Shown: positions 42,857 to 51,178 of the stretch, in pieces
How positions within the stretch are numbered: the first letter of the stretch is position 1
Layout: every line of letters starts with the position of its first letter
Origin: DASZUK01 sp035547695
Lineage (GTDB): Bacteria; Actinomycetota; Acidimicrobiia; Acidimicrobiales; RAAP-2
Direction of reading: 5' to 3'
DNA: 64,000 nucleotides
NCBI GenBank assembly: GCA_035547695.1
Contig: DASZUK010000050.1
Span: 62,001 to 126,000 of the forward strand
Notes under the pieces: generated by a model
Databases searched by the model: none
What the model was told of the DNA's origin: nothing
The model's input: the letters and a program-made list of their open reading frames with translations, nothing else
Program-made: the position numbers and the translations under genes

Positions 42857-43783
42857 ATGCTGGTCCGCATCTTCGTCGAGCCGCAGCAGGGTGCCGACTA
42901 CGACCGACTCCTGGCCGTCGCCCGGGAGGCCGAGGCCCTCGGGTTCGACGGGTTCTTCCGGTCCGACCACTACCTGGCCATGAGCGGCGACGGGCTGCCC
43001 GGGCCCACCGACGCCTGGACCACCCTGGCCGGCCTGGCCAGGGAGACCACCCGGGTGCGGCTGGGGACGCTGCTCTCCTCGGCCACCTTCCGCCTGCCGG
43101 GGCCGCTGGCCATCACGGTGGCCCAGGTCGACGCCATGAGCGGCGGACGGGTGGAGCTCGGCCTCGGCGCGGGGTGGTTCGACGACGAGCACCAGGCCTA
43201 CGGCATCCCGTTCCCGTCCACCGGCGACCGGTTCGAGCGGTTGGCCGAGCAACTGGAGATCGTCACCGGCCTGTGGGCCACCCCGGTGGGCGACCGGTTC
43301 TCGTACGCCGGCCGGCACTACACCCTGGCCGACAGCCCGGCCCTGCCCAAGCCGGCCCAGTCACCGCGGCCGCCGCTGATCGTCGGCGGGGCCGGCCCGA
43401 CCAGGACCCCGCGGCTGGCGGCCCGGTTCGCCGACGAGTTCAACGTCCCGTTCCACCGGGTGGACGACACCGCCGCCCAGTACGGCCGGGTCCGCCGGGC
43501 CTGCGAGGACGCCGGCCGGGACCCGGCGACCCTGCGCCTGTCCGCGGCCGTGGTGGTCTGCTGCGGCGCCGACGACGCCGAGGTGGGCCGCCGGGCCCGG
43601 TCCATCGGCCGGGACGTCGACGAGCTGCGTGCCAACGGCGCCGCCGGCACCCCCGGCGAGGTGGCCGAACGGCTGCGGGCGTACGGAGCGGCCGGTGCCA
43701 CCACCGTGTACCTCCAGGTGCTCGACCTCCACGACCTCGACCACCTCCGGCTGATCGCCGCCGAGGTGGTCCCCGCGCTCTAG
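42857..43783 (+). CDS. F420-dependent LLM oxidoreductase (Rv1855c type)
   Basis: A 308-residue luciferase-like oxidoreductase of the short F420-type (TIGR03560-like). LVRIFVEPQQGADYDRL, GFFRSDHYLAMSG (about 32-44), MSGGRVELGLGAGWFDDEH and IVGGAGPTRTPRLAARFADE are hallmark segments. It would use F420H2 or F420. The ATG follows a TACGGT -10 (42845-42850) by six bases, so the message is probably leaderless. Its stop overlaps the convergent gene's stop as CTAG. Confidence 0.88.
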   Translation: MLVRIFVEPQQGADYDRLLAVAREAEALGFDGFFRSDHYLAMSGDGLPGPTDAWTTLAGLARETTRVRLGTLLSSATFRLPGPLAITVAQVDAMSGGRVELGLGAGWFDDEHQAYGIPFPSTGDRFERLAEQLEIVTGLWATPVGDRFSYAGRHYTLADSPALPKPAQSPRPPLIVGGAGPTRTPRLAARFADEFNVPFHRVDDTAAQYGRVRRACEDAGRDPATLRLSAAVVVCCGADDAEVGRRARSIGRDVDELRANGAAGTPGEVAERLRAYGAAGATTVYLQVLDLHDLDHLRLIAAEVVPAL

Positions 43784-45099
43784 CCCGAACCGCTGCCGCT
43801 GCCGCTGCCGCTGCCGCCGGCGTGGCTGCCGCCGCTGCCACCGCCGTTCCCACCGGCCGGGGCCTTCGTGGCGGACAGGGCGATACGGGCCAGGACGTCG
43901 TTGCCGGCCGCCACGCAGGCCGTCGGCACCGGGCAGTCCACCCCGGCCAGCCCGACCGGGATGTACCGGGTGGTGGTGGTCTTCCAGTCGGTGCCGCCGT
44001 CGCCGGACACGACGACCCCGCCGATCGGGGTGGGGGGGTCGGTGACCGTCCAGACGGTGCCGACCGCGGCGCAGTGGTCCCCTGTGGCGCAGGACACGGC
44101 GAAGGCGTCCCCGAGGCCGGCCGGCGGATCGCCCAGGGTCCAGGTGGCGCCGCCGTCGTCGCTGCGCAGGACCTGGCTGGCGGCCTGGGCGACGCCGGTG
44201 GTGGCGGTGGACGCGGTGCCCACCGCGACGCAGGTGCCGTCGTCGGCGCAGGAGACGCCGTGGAGCAGGCCCACCCCGGCCGGCACGGTGGCCGCCGTCC
44301 AGGTGGTCCCCGCGTCGGCGGTCACCGCGACGGCCCCGGCGCCCTGGCCCGGGGCGCCGGCGGTGTACCCGACGGTGACGCAGTCGGCGGCGGACGGGCA
44401 GGACAGGTTGCTGACCCCGCCGAACCCGGCCGGCAACGAGCCGGTGCGCTGCCAGTCCTGGCCGCCGTCGACGGTGGACGCCGACCAGAACCCGGAGCCG
44501 TCGGTCGCCACCACCGTGCAGGCTGTGGCCGACAGGCAGTGCACCGCGGCCAGGTTGACCGAGCCGACCGGCGAACCGACCGACTGCCAGGTCCGGCCCC
44601 CGTCGGCGGTGACCAGGACGGCGCCCAGGATCGGCCCGCCGTGGTCGGCGTTGCCGACCGCCATGCAGTGCCGGCGGTCCGGGCAGTCCACCGCGGACAG
44701 GTCGGTGGGCTCGGCCACGGTGGCCTGCTCCGCCGTCCAGGTGACCCCGCCGTCACCGGTGGCGTCGATGACCACCGGGGCCGGTGGTGTGGTGGTCGCG
44801 GTGGCCGTCAGGGCGTTGACCGCGGACCGGCCCACCGCCCAGCAGTGGGTGGCGTCGGCGCAGGACACCGCCTCGAGGACCCCGGTCCCGGCCGGCGCCG
44901 GCTGGCCCCAGACCGCGACGGTGTCGGCGGTGCCCCGGTCGACGGCGGTGGTCGTCGTGCCGGCCGTACCGGACCGGGTGCAGCCGGCGGAGGCCATCAC
45001 CACCAGGGCCGCGGCCGCCAGGCCGACGACGGCCGCCCGGCGCGGGCGGCTCCGGCTCTCCAGGCCGTCCCGCAGGACCGGTGCCCGCCCGTCGCTCAC
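43780..45099 (-). CDS. lipoprotein with seven-blade Cys-paired beta-propeller
   Basis: A 439-residue exported protein. A lipobox VMASAGC ends at Cys40. The mature part holds seven repeats of a Cys-x5/6-Cys-x-A-V-G type unit (SCADATHCWAVG, DCPDRRHCMAVG, HCLSATACTVVA and four more), alternating with BNR/Asp-box-like DGGxTW segments, as in photosystem-assembly/sialidase propellers. Each blade thus has a likely disulfide. The C-terminus is a (GS)n run from CTGCCG repeats. GTG 45099 follows GGAGG. Function unknown, probably surface binding. Confidence 0.78.
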   Translation of the reverse strand: MSDGRAPVLRDGLESRSRPRRAAVVGLAAAALVVMASAGCTRSGTAGTTTTAVDRGTADTVAVWGQPAPAGTGVLEAVSCADATHCWAVGRSAVNALTATATTTPPAPVVIDATGDGGVTWTAEQATVAEPTDLSAVDCPDRRHCMAVGNADHGGPILGAVLVTADGGRTWQSVGSPVGSVNLAAVHCLSATACTVVATDGSGFWSASTVDGGQDWQRTGSLPAGFGGVSNLSCPSAADCVTVGYTAGAPGQGAGAVAVTADAGTTWTAATVPAGVGLLHGVSCADDGTCVAVGTASTATTGVAQAASQVLRSDDGGATWTLGDPPAGLGDAFAVSCATGDHCAAVGTVWTVTDPPTPIGGVVVSGDGGTDWKTTTTRYIPVGLAGVDCPVPTACVAAGNDVLARIALSATKAPAGGNGGGSGGSHAGGSGSGSGSGSG

Positions 45100-45203
45100 G
45101 TTTCCTCCACGGCGCCGCAACTTTAACGGCGGCCCTGGTGAGGGTGGGGGCACCGCCGTTGCCGCAGTGGCGGCCCCAGCCCGGTCGTCTACCCTCGACG
45201 CCG

Positions 45204-46376
45204 GTGGACTGGGTCGACGTCGTCCTCATCCTGGTGGTGGTGGCCGCGGCCGTCCACGGGCTCCGCCTCGGCGCCCTGCTGCAGGTGTTCACCTTCGGCG
45301 GCTTCCTGCTCGGCATGGTCCTCGGGATGTTGCTGTCCGTGGCCATCGGTTCCTCCATCCACTCCCAGGGGGTCAGGGTCGCTGTGGTCCTGCTCCTCGT
45401 CCTCGGCCTGGCCATCCTGTTCGGCATCGGCGGCCGGGTGCTCGGCAGTTGGAGCACCGTGGCCGCCCGCCGCCGGCACCTCGGGTCCGTCGACTCCGTC
45501 CTGGGCGTCGCGGTGGCCGTCGTGGCCGTGCTGGTGTCCGCCTGGCTGGTGGCCTACATGCTCTCGCAGAGCCGGTTCGTCTGGCTCAGCTCCGCCATCC
45601 AACGCTCCGACGTCCTGAAGGCCGTCGACGACGTCATGCCGCCCCCGCCGGACGTCTTCACCCCGCTGCAGACCTTCCTCTCCAACTCCGGGTTCCCGCC
45701 GGTGTTCGTCGGCATCTCCCCGGCCCCGGCCCGACCGGTGGCCACCCCGTCGGGGTCCGAGGCCGACCTGATCGGGTCCGCCGCCGAAGGGTCCATGGTC
45801 AAGGTGCTCGGCCAGGCCTGCGGCTACCTGCAGGAGGGGTCCGGCTTCGTGGTAGCTCCCGGCCTGGTGGTCACCAACGCCCACGTCGTCGCCGGCGAGC
45901 CGTCCACCGAGGTGGTGGTCCAGGGGGTGCCGTACCCGGCCACCGCCGTCCTGTTCGACCCCAACTTCGACCTGGCGGTGCTGCGGACCAGGGCCCCGTT
46001 GGGGCCGCCGCTCGACCTCGACCCCGACGAGGTCGGCCGGGGGACCCAGGGCGCCGTGCTGGGCTACCCCAAGAACGGGCCGCTCGTGATCGGGCCGGCC
46101 GGGGTCGCCTCCAGCCTGACCGCGGAGGGCCGGGACATCTACAACAAGGGCACAGTGGTCCGGTCGGTGTACCAGGTGGACGCCAACGTGCAGCCCGGGA
46201 ACTCCGGCGGCCCGGTGGTCCAGGCCGACGGCACCGTCATCGGCGTGGTCTTCTCCCGGTCCACCGTCAGTGCCGACGTGGGCTACGCCCTGGCCTCCCC
46301 GGGGGTGCTGGCCAGGGTGCAGCAGGCCGAGCTGCGCCCGACGGCCGTCAGCACCGGCGCCTGCGTCCAGAGCTGA
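45204..46376 (+). CDS. MarP-like membrane serine protease
   Basis: A 390-residue protein with a CvpA-like N-terminal membrane domain (four segments within 1-120) and an extracytoplasmic trypsin-like domain. The triad is His227 (TNAHVV), Asp256 (NFDLAVL) and Ser334 (PGNSGGP), the same layout as mycobacterial MarP (Rv3671c), which protects against acid and oxidative stress. GTG 45204 stands eight bases after TACCCT (45190-45195), without a ribosome site, so it may be leaderless. Confidence 0.87.
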   Translation: MDWVDVVLILVVVAAAVHGLRLGALLQVFTFGGFLLGMVLGMLLSVAIGSSIHSQGVRVAVVLLLVLGLAILFGIGGRVLGSWSTVAARRRHLGSVDSVLGVAVAVVAVLVSAWLVAYMLSQSRFVWLSSAIQRSDVLKAVDDVMPPPPDVFTPLQTFLSNSGFPPVFVGISPAPARPVATPSGSEADLIGSAAEGSMVKVLGQACGYLQEGSGFVVAPGLVVTNAHVVAGEPSTEVVVQGVPYPATAVLFDPNFDLAVLRTRAPLGPPLDLDPDEVGRGTQGAVLGYPKNGPLVIGPAGVASSLTAEGRDIYNKGTVVRSVYQVDANVQPGNSGGPVVQADGTVIGVVFSRSTVSADVGYALASPGVLARVQQAELRPTAVSTGACVQS

Positions 46377-46419
46377 CCGCCGGCGGGCGGGGCGGGCAGG
46401 ACAGGCGGGACGGGTAAGA

Positions 46420-48474
46420 ATGGCCGCCATGTCGCTCCCCATCGAGGACTACGCGGTCATCGGCGATCTGCACACCGCGGCCATCGTCGGCCGCGACGGC
46501 TCCATCGACTGGTTGTGCCTGCCCCACTTCGCCTCGGGCGCCTGCTTCGCCCGGCTGCTCGGCACCGACGACAACGGCTTCTGGAAGATCGCCCCGGCCG
46601 GGCCGGAGGGGACGGTGACCGCCACCAGGCGGCGGTACCGTGACGGCACCCTGGTGCTCGAGACCGAGATGGACTGCGACGCCGGCTCCATCCGCATCGC
46701 CGACTGCATGCCCATCCGGGAGACACACCCGCAGGTGGTCCGGATGGTGGAAGGGCTGCGGGGCACCGTGCCGATGCGGATGCAGCTTTCCCTCCGGTTC
46801 GACTACGGCCAGGCCATTCCCTGGGTCAGCCGGGTCGGCCACCTACTGACCGCCACCGCCGGCCCGGACTCGGTGGCCCTGTGGACCCGGATGGACGTCC
46901 ACGGGGAGGGCCTGACCTCGGTGTCGGAGTTCCCGATCCACGAGGGGCAGCAGATCCCGTTCATCCTCACCTGGTACCCGTCCCACGAGGCCCCGCCCCG
47001 CCCCAGCGACCCGTGGTTCACCATCTCCACCACCGAGACCTGGTGGCAGACCTGGTCGTCCGCGTGCACCTACCAGGGCAAGTACGCCGACGCCGTCCTG
47101 CGGTCCCTGATCACCCTGAAGGCCCTCACCTACGAGCCCACCGGCGGCATCGTCGCCGCGGCCACCACCTCCCTGCCGGAGTCGCTCGGCGGCAACCGCA
47201 ACTGGGACTACCGGTACTGCTGGCTGCGGGACGCCACCTTGACCCTGGAGTCGCTGATGCGCGGCGGCTACCACGCCGAGGCCCTGGCCTGGCGGGACTG
47301 GCTGCTCCGGGCCACCGCCGGCGACCCGTCCAAGCTGCAGATCATGTACGGCGCCGCCGGCGAACGGCGCCTGGACGAGTGGGAGGTGGACTGGCTCCCC
47401 GGCTACGAGGGGTCGGCCCCGGTGCGCATCGGCAACGCCGCCGCCGGCCAGTACCAGTTGGACGTCTACGGCGAGGTCATGTCCGCCCTGTACAGCGCCG
47501 GCGAGATGGGCGGGGTCAACAGCCGGGCGGTCTGGGACCTGCAGACCAAGCTGGTCGAGTTCATCGAGGACGGCTGGAAGCTGCCCGACGACGGCCTGTG
47601 GGAGGTCCGCGGCCCGCGGCGGCACTTCACCCACTCCAAGGTGATGGCCTGGGTGGCCGTCGACCGGGCGGTCCGGACCATGGAGGACTGGCCGGACCTG
47701 AAAGGGCCGATCGACAAGTGGCGGGCCCTCCGTGACGAGATCCACGCCGAGGTGTGCGACAAGGGGTACAACGCCGAGAAGGGGGCGTTCACCCAGTACT
47801 ACGGCTGCGACCACCTGGACGCCAGCCTGCTGATGATCCCGCTCGTCGGGTTCCTTCCGCCCGACGACCCGAGGGTGGTGGGCACCGTGGAGGCGGTCCA
47901 GCGCGAACTGGTCGACGACGACGGCTTCGTCCTCCGCTACCACACCTCCGACGACGGCGCCGTCGACGGCCTGACCGGCCGCGAGGGGGCCTTCCTGGCC
48001 TGCTCGTTCTGGCTGGCCGACTGCCTGCACATGATCGGCCGGGTGGACGAGGCCACCACCCTGTTCGAGCGCCTGCTCGACCTCCGCAACGACCTCGGGC
48101 TGCTGTCCGAGGAGTACGACGGCGTCGCCGGCCGGCAGGTCGGCAACTTCCCCCAGGCCTTCTCCCACGTCTCCCTGGTCAACACCGCCTGCCGGCTCAC
48201 CGGGCAGGAGCCCCTCTCCCCGGGGCAGGCCCAGGTGGCCAACCGCATCCGCAAGCTGCTGACCGAGAACCTGATCGGCGGCGTCGGCAGCGGCAGCGTC
48301 CGGGCCACCCGGTGGGGCCTCGGTGACTTCGCCCGGCGCGGCCTGGGCAACCTCCACTACGCCCGGCCCGCCTACCGGCACCGGGCCGGTGCGGACGGTG
48401 GGGCCGGTGCGGACGGTGGGGCCGCGGACGGTGGGCCGGCCACGGCCGGGGACGAGCCGGTGACGACGGGGTGA
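46420..48474 (+). CDS. GH15 family glucoamylase/trehalase
   Basis: A 684-residue glycoside hydrolase family 15 protein. MSLPIEDYAVIGDLHTAAIVGRDGSIDW opens the N-terminal beta domain; RNWDYRYCWLRDA is the (alpha/alpha)6 barrel signature, and GLLSEEYD near the C-terminus carries the second catalytic Glu region. Mycobacterial members (Rv2402 type) are trehalases, so trehalose is a likely substrate, releasing glucose. ATG 46420 or 46429 is possible. The C-terminal GADGGA repeats are an in-frame 18-bp expansion. Confidence 0.85.
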   Translation: MAAMSLPIEDYAVIGDLHTAAIVGRDGSIDWLCLPHFASGACFARLLGTDDNGFWKIAPAGPEGTVTATRRRYRDGTLVLETEMDCDAGSIRIADCMPIRETHPQVVRMVEGLRGTVPMRMQLSLRFDYGQAIPWVSRVGHLLTATAGPDSVALWTRMDVHGEGLTSVSEFPIHEGQQIPFILTWYPSHEAPPRPSDPWFTISTTETWWQTWSSACTYQGKYADAVLRSLITLKALTYEPTGGIVAAATTSLPESLGGNRNWDYRYCWLRDATLTLESLMRGGYHAEALAWRDWLLRATAGDPSKLQIMYGAAGERRLDEWEVDWLPGYEGSAPVRIGNAAAGQYQLDVYGEVMSALYSAGEMGGVNSRAVWDLQTKLVEFIEDGWKLPDDGLWEVRGPRRHFTHSKVMAWVAVDRAVRTMEDWPDLKGPIDKWRALRDEIHAEVCDKGYNAEKGAFTQYYGCDHLDASLLMIPLVGFLPPDDPRVVGTVEAVQRELVDDDGFVLRYHTSDDGAVDGLTGREGAFLACSFWLADCLHMIGRVDEATTLFERLLDLRNDLGLLSEEYDGVAGRQVGNFPQAFSHVSLVNTACRLTGQEPLSPGQAQVANRIRKLLTENLIGGVGSGSVRATRWGLGDFARRGLGNLHYARPAYRHRAGADGGAGADGGAADGGPATAGDEPVTTG

Positions 48475-48505
48475 CGATGACCAGGACGATGACCAGGAGG
48501 CGCAG

Positions 48506-49555
48506 ATGAAGGCTTTGACGGTGGTCCCGCTGCAGAACGGCTCGGCCGAGCTGTCCGACGTTCCGGCCCCTCCCGAGAGCGACGGTCCGGTCCTGGTGGA
48601 GACCATGGCGGTCGGCATCTGCGGCACCGACGTCGAGATCCTGTCCGGCCAGTACGGCTGGGCCCCGCCGGGCCGGGAGCGGCTGGTCCTCGGCCACGAG
48701 TCCCTCGGCCGGGTGCTGGAGGCGCCGACCGGGGCGGCGGTGGCGGAGGGCGACTTCGTCGTCGGCATCGTCCGCCGGCCCGATCCGGTGCCCTGCGTCA
48801 ACTGCGCGGTGGGGGAGTGGGACTTCTGCCGGAACGGCCGGTACACCGAGCGCGGCATCAAGGAGCACGACGGCTACCTGTCCGAGCAGTACCGGATCAC
48901 CCCGGAGTTCCTGGTGAAGGTGGACCCCTCGCTCGGGATGCTGGGGGTGCTGCTGGAGCCCACCAGCGTGGTGGCCAAGGCCTGGGAGCAGGTCGCCCGG
49001 ATCGGCGGCCGGGCCCACTGGGCGCCCTCCAAGGCCGTGGTCACCGGAGCCGGCCCGATCGGCCTGCTGGCCGCCCTGATGGGGGTGCAGGCCGGCATGG
49101 AGGTGCACGTCATCGACCAGATGGCGACCGGGGTGAAGCCGGACCTGGTCCGCGACCTGGGCGCCACCTACCACACCGGGTCCATCGCGGAGGCCTGCCC
49201 GGCCCCCGACGCCATCATCGAGTGCACCGGGGTGTCCTCGCTGGTCCTCGACGCCATGGAGCACATCGGCGCCGGCGGGGTGGTCTGCCTCACCGGGGTG
49301 TCCTCCGGCGGCCGCACCGTCCAGGTGGACGAGGGCGCCCTCAACCGGTCCATGGTGCTCTCCAACGAGGCCGTCGTCGGTTCCGTCAACGCCAACCGGC
49401 GCCACTACGAGGCCGGGGCCGACGCCCTGGCCAAGGCCGACCGGAGCTGGCTGCAGCGGCTGGTCAGCCGGACCGTCCCGCTGGACCAGTGGCCCCAGGC
49501 CCTGGACCGCCAGCCCGACGACGTCAAGGTGGTGGTGGAGGTGGCCCCGCAGTGA
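48506..49555 (+). CDS. glucose 1-dehydrogenase-like zinc MDR dehydrogenase
   Basis: A 349-residue zinc-dependent dehydrogenase. GICGTD (Cys38) and GHES give catalytic-zinc ligands; VRRPDPVPCVNCAVGEWDFC and NGRYTERGIKEHDG match the archaeal/actinobacterial glucose dehydrogenase group, with a partial structural-zinc set. TGAGPIGLLAALMGVQ is the NAD(P) motif. Directly after the GH15 gene, it could oxidise the released glucose to gluconolactone. The leader carries a 12-bp tandem repeat (48473-48496) starting within the upstream stop codon. Confidence 0.85.
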   Translation: MKALTVVPLQNGSAELSDVPAPPESDGPVLVETMAVGICGTDVEILSGQYGWAPPGRERLVLGHESLGRVLEAPTGAAVAEGDFVVGIVRRPDPVPCVNCAVGEWDFCRNGRYTERGIKEHDGYLSEQYRITPEFLVKVDPSLGMLGVLLEPTSVVAKAWEQVARIGGRAHWAPSKAVVTGAGPIGLLAALMGVQAGMEVHVIDQMATGVKPDLVRDLGATYHTGSIAEACPAPDAIIECTGVSSLVLDAMEHIGAGGVVCLTGVSSGGRTVQVDEGALNRSMVLSNEAVVGSVNANRRHYEAGADALAKADRSWLQRLVSRTVPLDQWPQALDRQPDDVKVVVEVAPQ

Positions 49556-49580
49556 CCCCGGCCCCGGAGGGGGGACTGCG

Positions 49581-50579
49581 GTGAGCGGCACCCACCCGCA
49601 CCGGCACGCCCACGACGGTGCCCAGCCGGACGGGGCCCAGCCGTCGACGGCGGAGCCGGTGGCCATCGCCCCCGGGGTGCTGCAGATCGACACCCTCCTG
49701 GGCGGCTGGGAACGGGTGACCGCCGGGTACCTCGTCGACGGCCCGGCCCCGGTGCTGGTGGAGACCGGCAGCCAGTCGTCGGTGCCCGTCCTGCTGGCCG
49801 CCCTCGGCCGGCTGGGCCTGGGCCCGTCCGACCTGGCCGGGGTCATGGTCACCCACATCCACCTGGACCACGCCGGCGGGGTCGGCGACGTCGCCCGGGC
49901 CTTTCCGAAGGCCACCGTGTACGTCCACCAGAACGGCGCCCGGCACCTGGCCGATCCCACCCGGCTGGTCGACTCCGCCTCCCGGGTCTACGGCCCCCTC
50001 CTCGACACCCTGTACGGCCGCCTGGACCCCACCCCGGCCGAGCGGCTGCACGTCCTGGCCGACGGCGAAGCGATCCGCGTCGGTCCCGACCGGGTCCTCG
50101 TCGCCGTCGACTCCCCCGGGCACGCCAAGCACCACGTCGCCGCCCACGACTCCCAGAGCGGCATCCTGTTCGCCGGCGACGCCGTCGGTGTCCGCCTCCC
50201 CGACGCCGGCGTCCTCCGCCCGGCCACCCCGCCCCCCGACTTCGACCTGGACCAGGCCCTGCACTCCATGACCCGGTTCGCCGCCCGCCGCCCCTCCGGC
50301 ATCGCCCTGGCCCACTACGGCCTGTTGCCCGACGCCGATCAGCTCCTGGACGAGGCCGCCGACACCCTCCGGCAGTGGGCCGCGGTGGCCGAGCAGGCCT
50401 ACCGCAACGGCGACGACATCGCCGCCGCCCTGTCCGCCCGGTTCGCCGACGACCTCGACCAGGTCCCCGACGAGCACCGCGAGAAGTTGGAGACCCTCAA
50501 CGGCGTCCACTCCAACGCCGCCGGGTTCCGGCGGTGGCTGGAGACCAGGGACCGGCCCGCCGGCGACCACCCTGCCTAA
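49581..50579 (+). CDS. MBL-fold metallohydrolase
   Basis: A 332-residue metallo-beta-lactamase-fold hydrolase. THIHLDHAG (about 93-101) is the H-x-H-x-D-H metal motif, SPGHAKHH and FAGDAVG supply further ligands, and ALAHYG the last His. GTG 49581 follows GGAGGGGGG. It is the third gene of the GH15-dehydrogenase operon; a lactonase role on gluconolactone is possible but inferred only from context. The N-terminus is His/Gln-rich. Confidence 0.85.
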   Translation: MSGTHPHRHAHDGAQPDGAQPSTAEPVAIAPGVLQIDTLLGGWERVTAGYLVDGPAPVLVETGSQSSVPVLLAALGRLGLGPSDLAGVMVTHIHLDHAGGVGDVARAFPKATVYVHQNGARHLADPTRLVDSASRVYGPLLDTLYGRLDPTPAERLHVLADGEAIRVGPDRVLVAVDSPGHAKHHVAAHDSQSGILFAGDAVGVRLPDAGVLRPATPPPDFDLDQALHSMTRFAARRPSGIALAHYGLLPDADQLLDEAADTLRQWAAVAEQAYRNGDDIAAALSARFADDLDQVPDEHREKLETLNGVHSNAAGFRRWLETRDRPAGDHPA

Positions 50580-50597
50580 CCCGGTCGCGGGACGCGA

Positions 50598-50627
50598 CGA
50601 CGGGGGTGGCCGAGGCCACCCCCGTCG
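50598..50627. terminator. perfect 14-bp hairpin terminator
   Basis: CGACGGGGGTGGCC and GGCCACCCCCGTCG form a perfect stem around a GA loop, 19 bases after the MBL gene and 16 bases beyond the stop of the convergent small gene. No U tract. Confidence 0.7.
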
Positions 50628-50642
50628 CTGGTCCTTGCCGTC

Positions 50643-50906
50643 TCAGTCCACCCGAAGTCGGCTGCGGAGGTCCTCCTGGCGCGCCTCGAAGTCGTCCAAC
50701 GAGATGCGCCCGTCGGCCAGGTCCTCGTGGAGGCGGGCGAACTGTTCCAGCAGTGCTCCCTGGTCCTCCACCGGCCCGGCCGCCGGTTCGTCGGCCTCCG
50801 CCCGGTCCTCCCGGCGGGCAGCCCGGTCCTCCTGCTTGGCCCGGGCCTTGGCCTTCTTGGCCTGATCGCGTTGTAGCTTTCCAAAGGTCGAACGCGGCCT
50901 CGCCAA
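50643..50906 (-). CDS. small coiled-coil protein with C-terminal SHOCT-like segment
   Basis: An 87-residue hydrophilic protein starting LARPRSTFGKLQRDQAKKAKARAK, then a Lys/Arg/Glu-rich helix and an acidic hinge, ending in LHEDLADGRISLDDFEARQEDL, which reads like a short SHOCT-type oligomerisation motif. TTG 50906 follows an excellent AAGGAGGTG, six bases away, which decides the start. Conserved small proteins of this look occur near cold-shock genes in actinobacteria. Function unknown. Confidence 0.75.
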   Translation of the reverse strand: MARPRSTFGKLQRDQAKKAKARAKQEDRAARREDRAEADEPAAGPVEDQGALLEQFARLHEDLADGRISLDDFEARQEDLRSRLRVD

Positions 50907-50977
50907 TACACACCTCCTTCCTCTGACCGTCGGCCCCGGAGGGCCGAGCGGTCGGCGGTGAGCAGTGCCGGGGGCCG

Positions 50978-51178
50978 TCAGATGACCTTGACGTTCCTGG
51001 CCTCGTCCCCCTTGCGTCCAGGAGCGATGTCGAACTCGACCTGCTGGCCGGCCTCCAGGGTCCGGAAGCCGGAGCCCTGCACGTTGCTGTAGTGGACGAA
51101 AAGGTCGTCGCCGTCGGGACGGGAGACGAAGCCGTAGCCCTTCTCGGTGTTGAAGAACTTGACGGTGCCGGTGGGCAT
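50978..51178 (-). CDS. cold-shock protein, possible internal translation product
   Basis: ATG 51178, with GAGGA four bases before it, could start a free 66-residue cold-shock protein in the same frame as the helicase fusion. It would begin MPTGTVKFFNTEKGYG, the usual N-terminus of CspA proteins, and bind single-stranded RNA as a chaperone. The complete, standard-length domain and the ribosome site suggest that this gene was once separate and may still be made both ways. Confidence 0.6.
   Translation of the reverse strand: MPTGTVKFFNTEKGYGFVSRPDGDDLFVHYSNVQGSGFRTLEAGQQVEFDIAPGRKGDEARNVKVI

Noticed and set aside
43868..46417. An 849-codon plus-strand frame
   Set aside because: It is antisense to the propeller lipoprotein and out of frame with the MarP gene, whose catalytic triad is intact.
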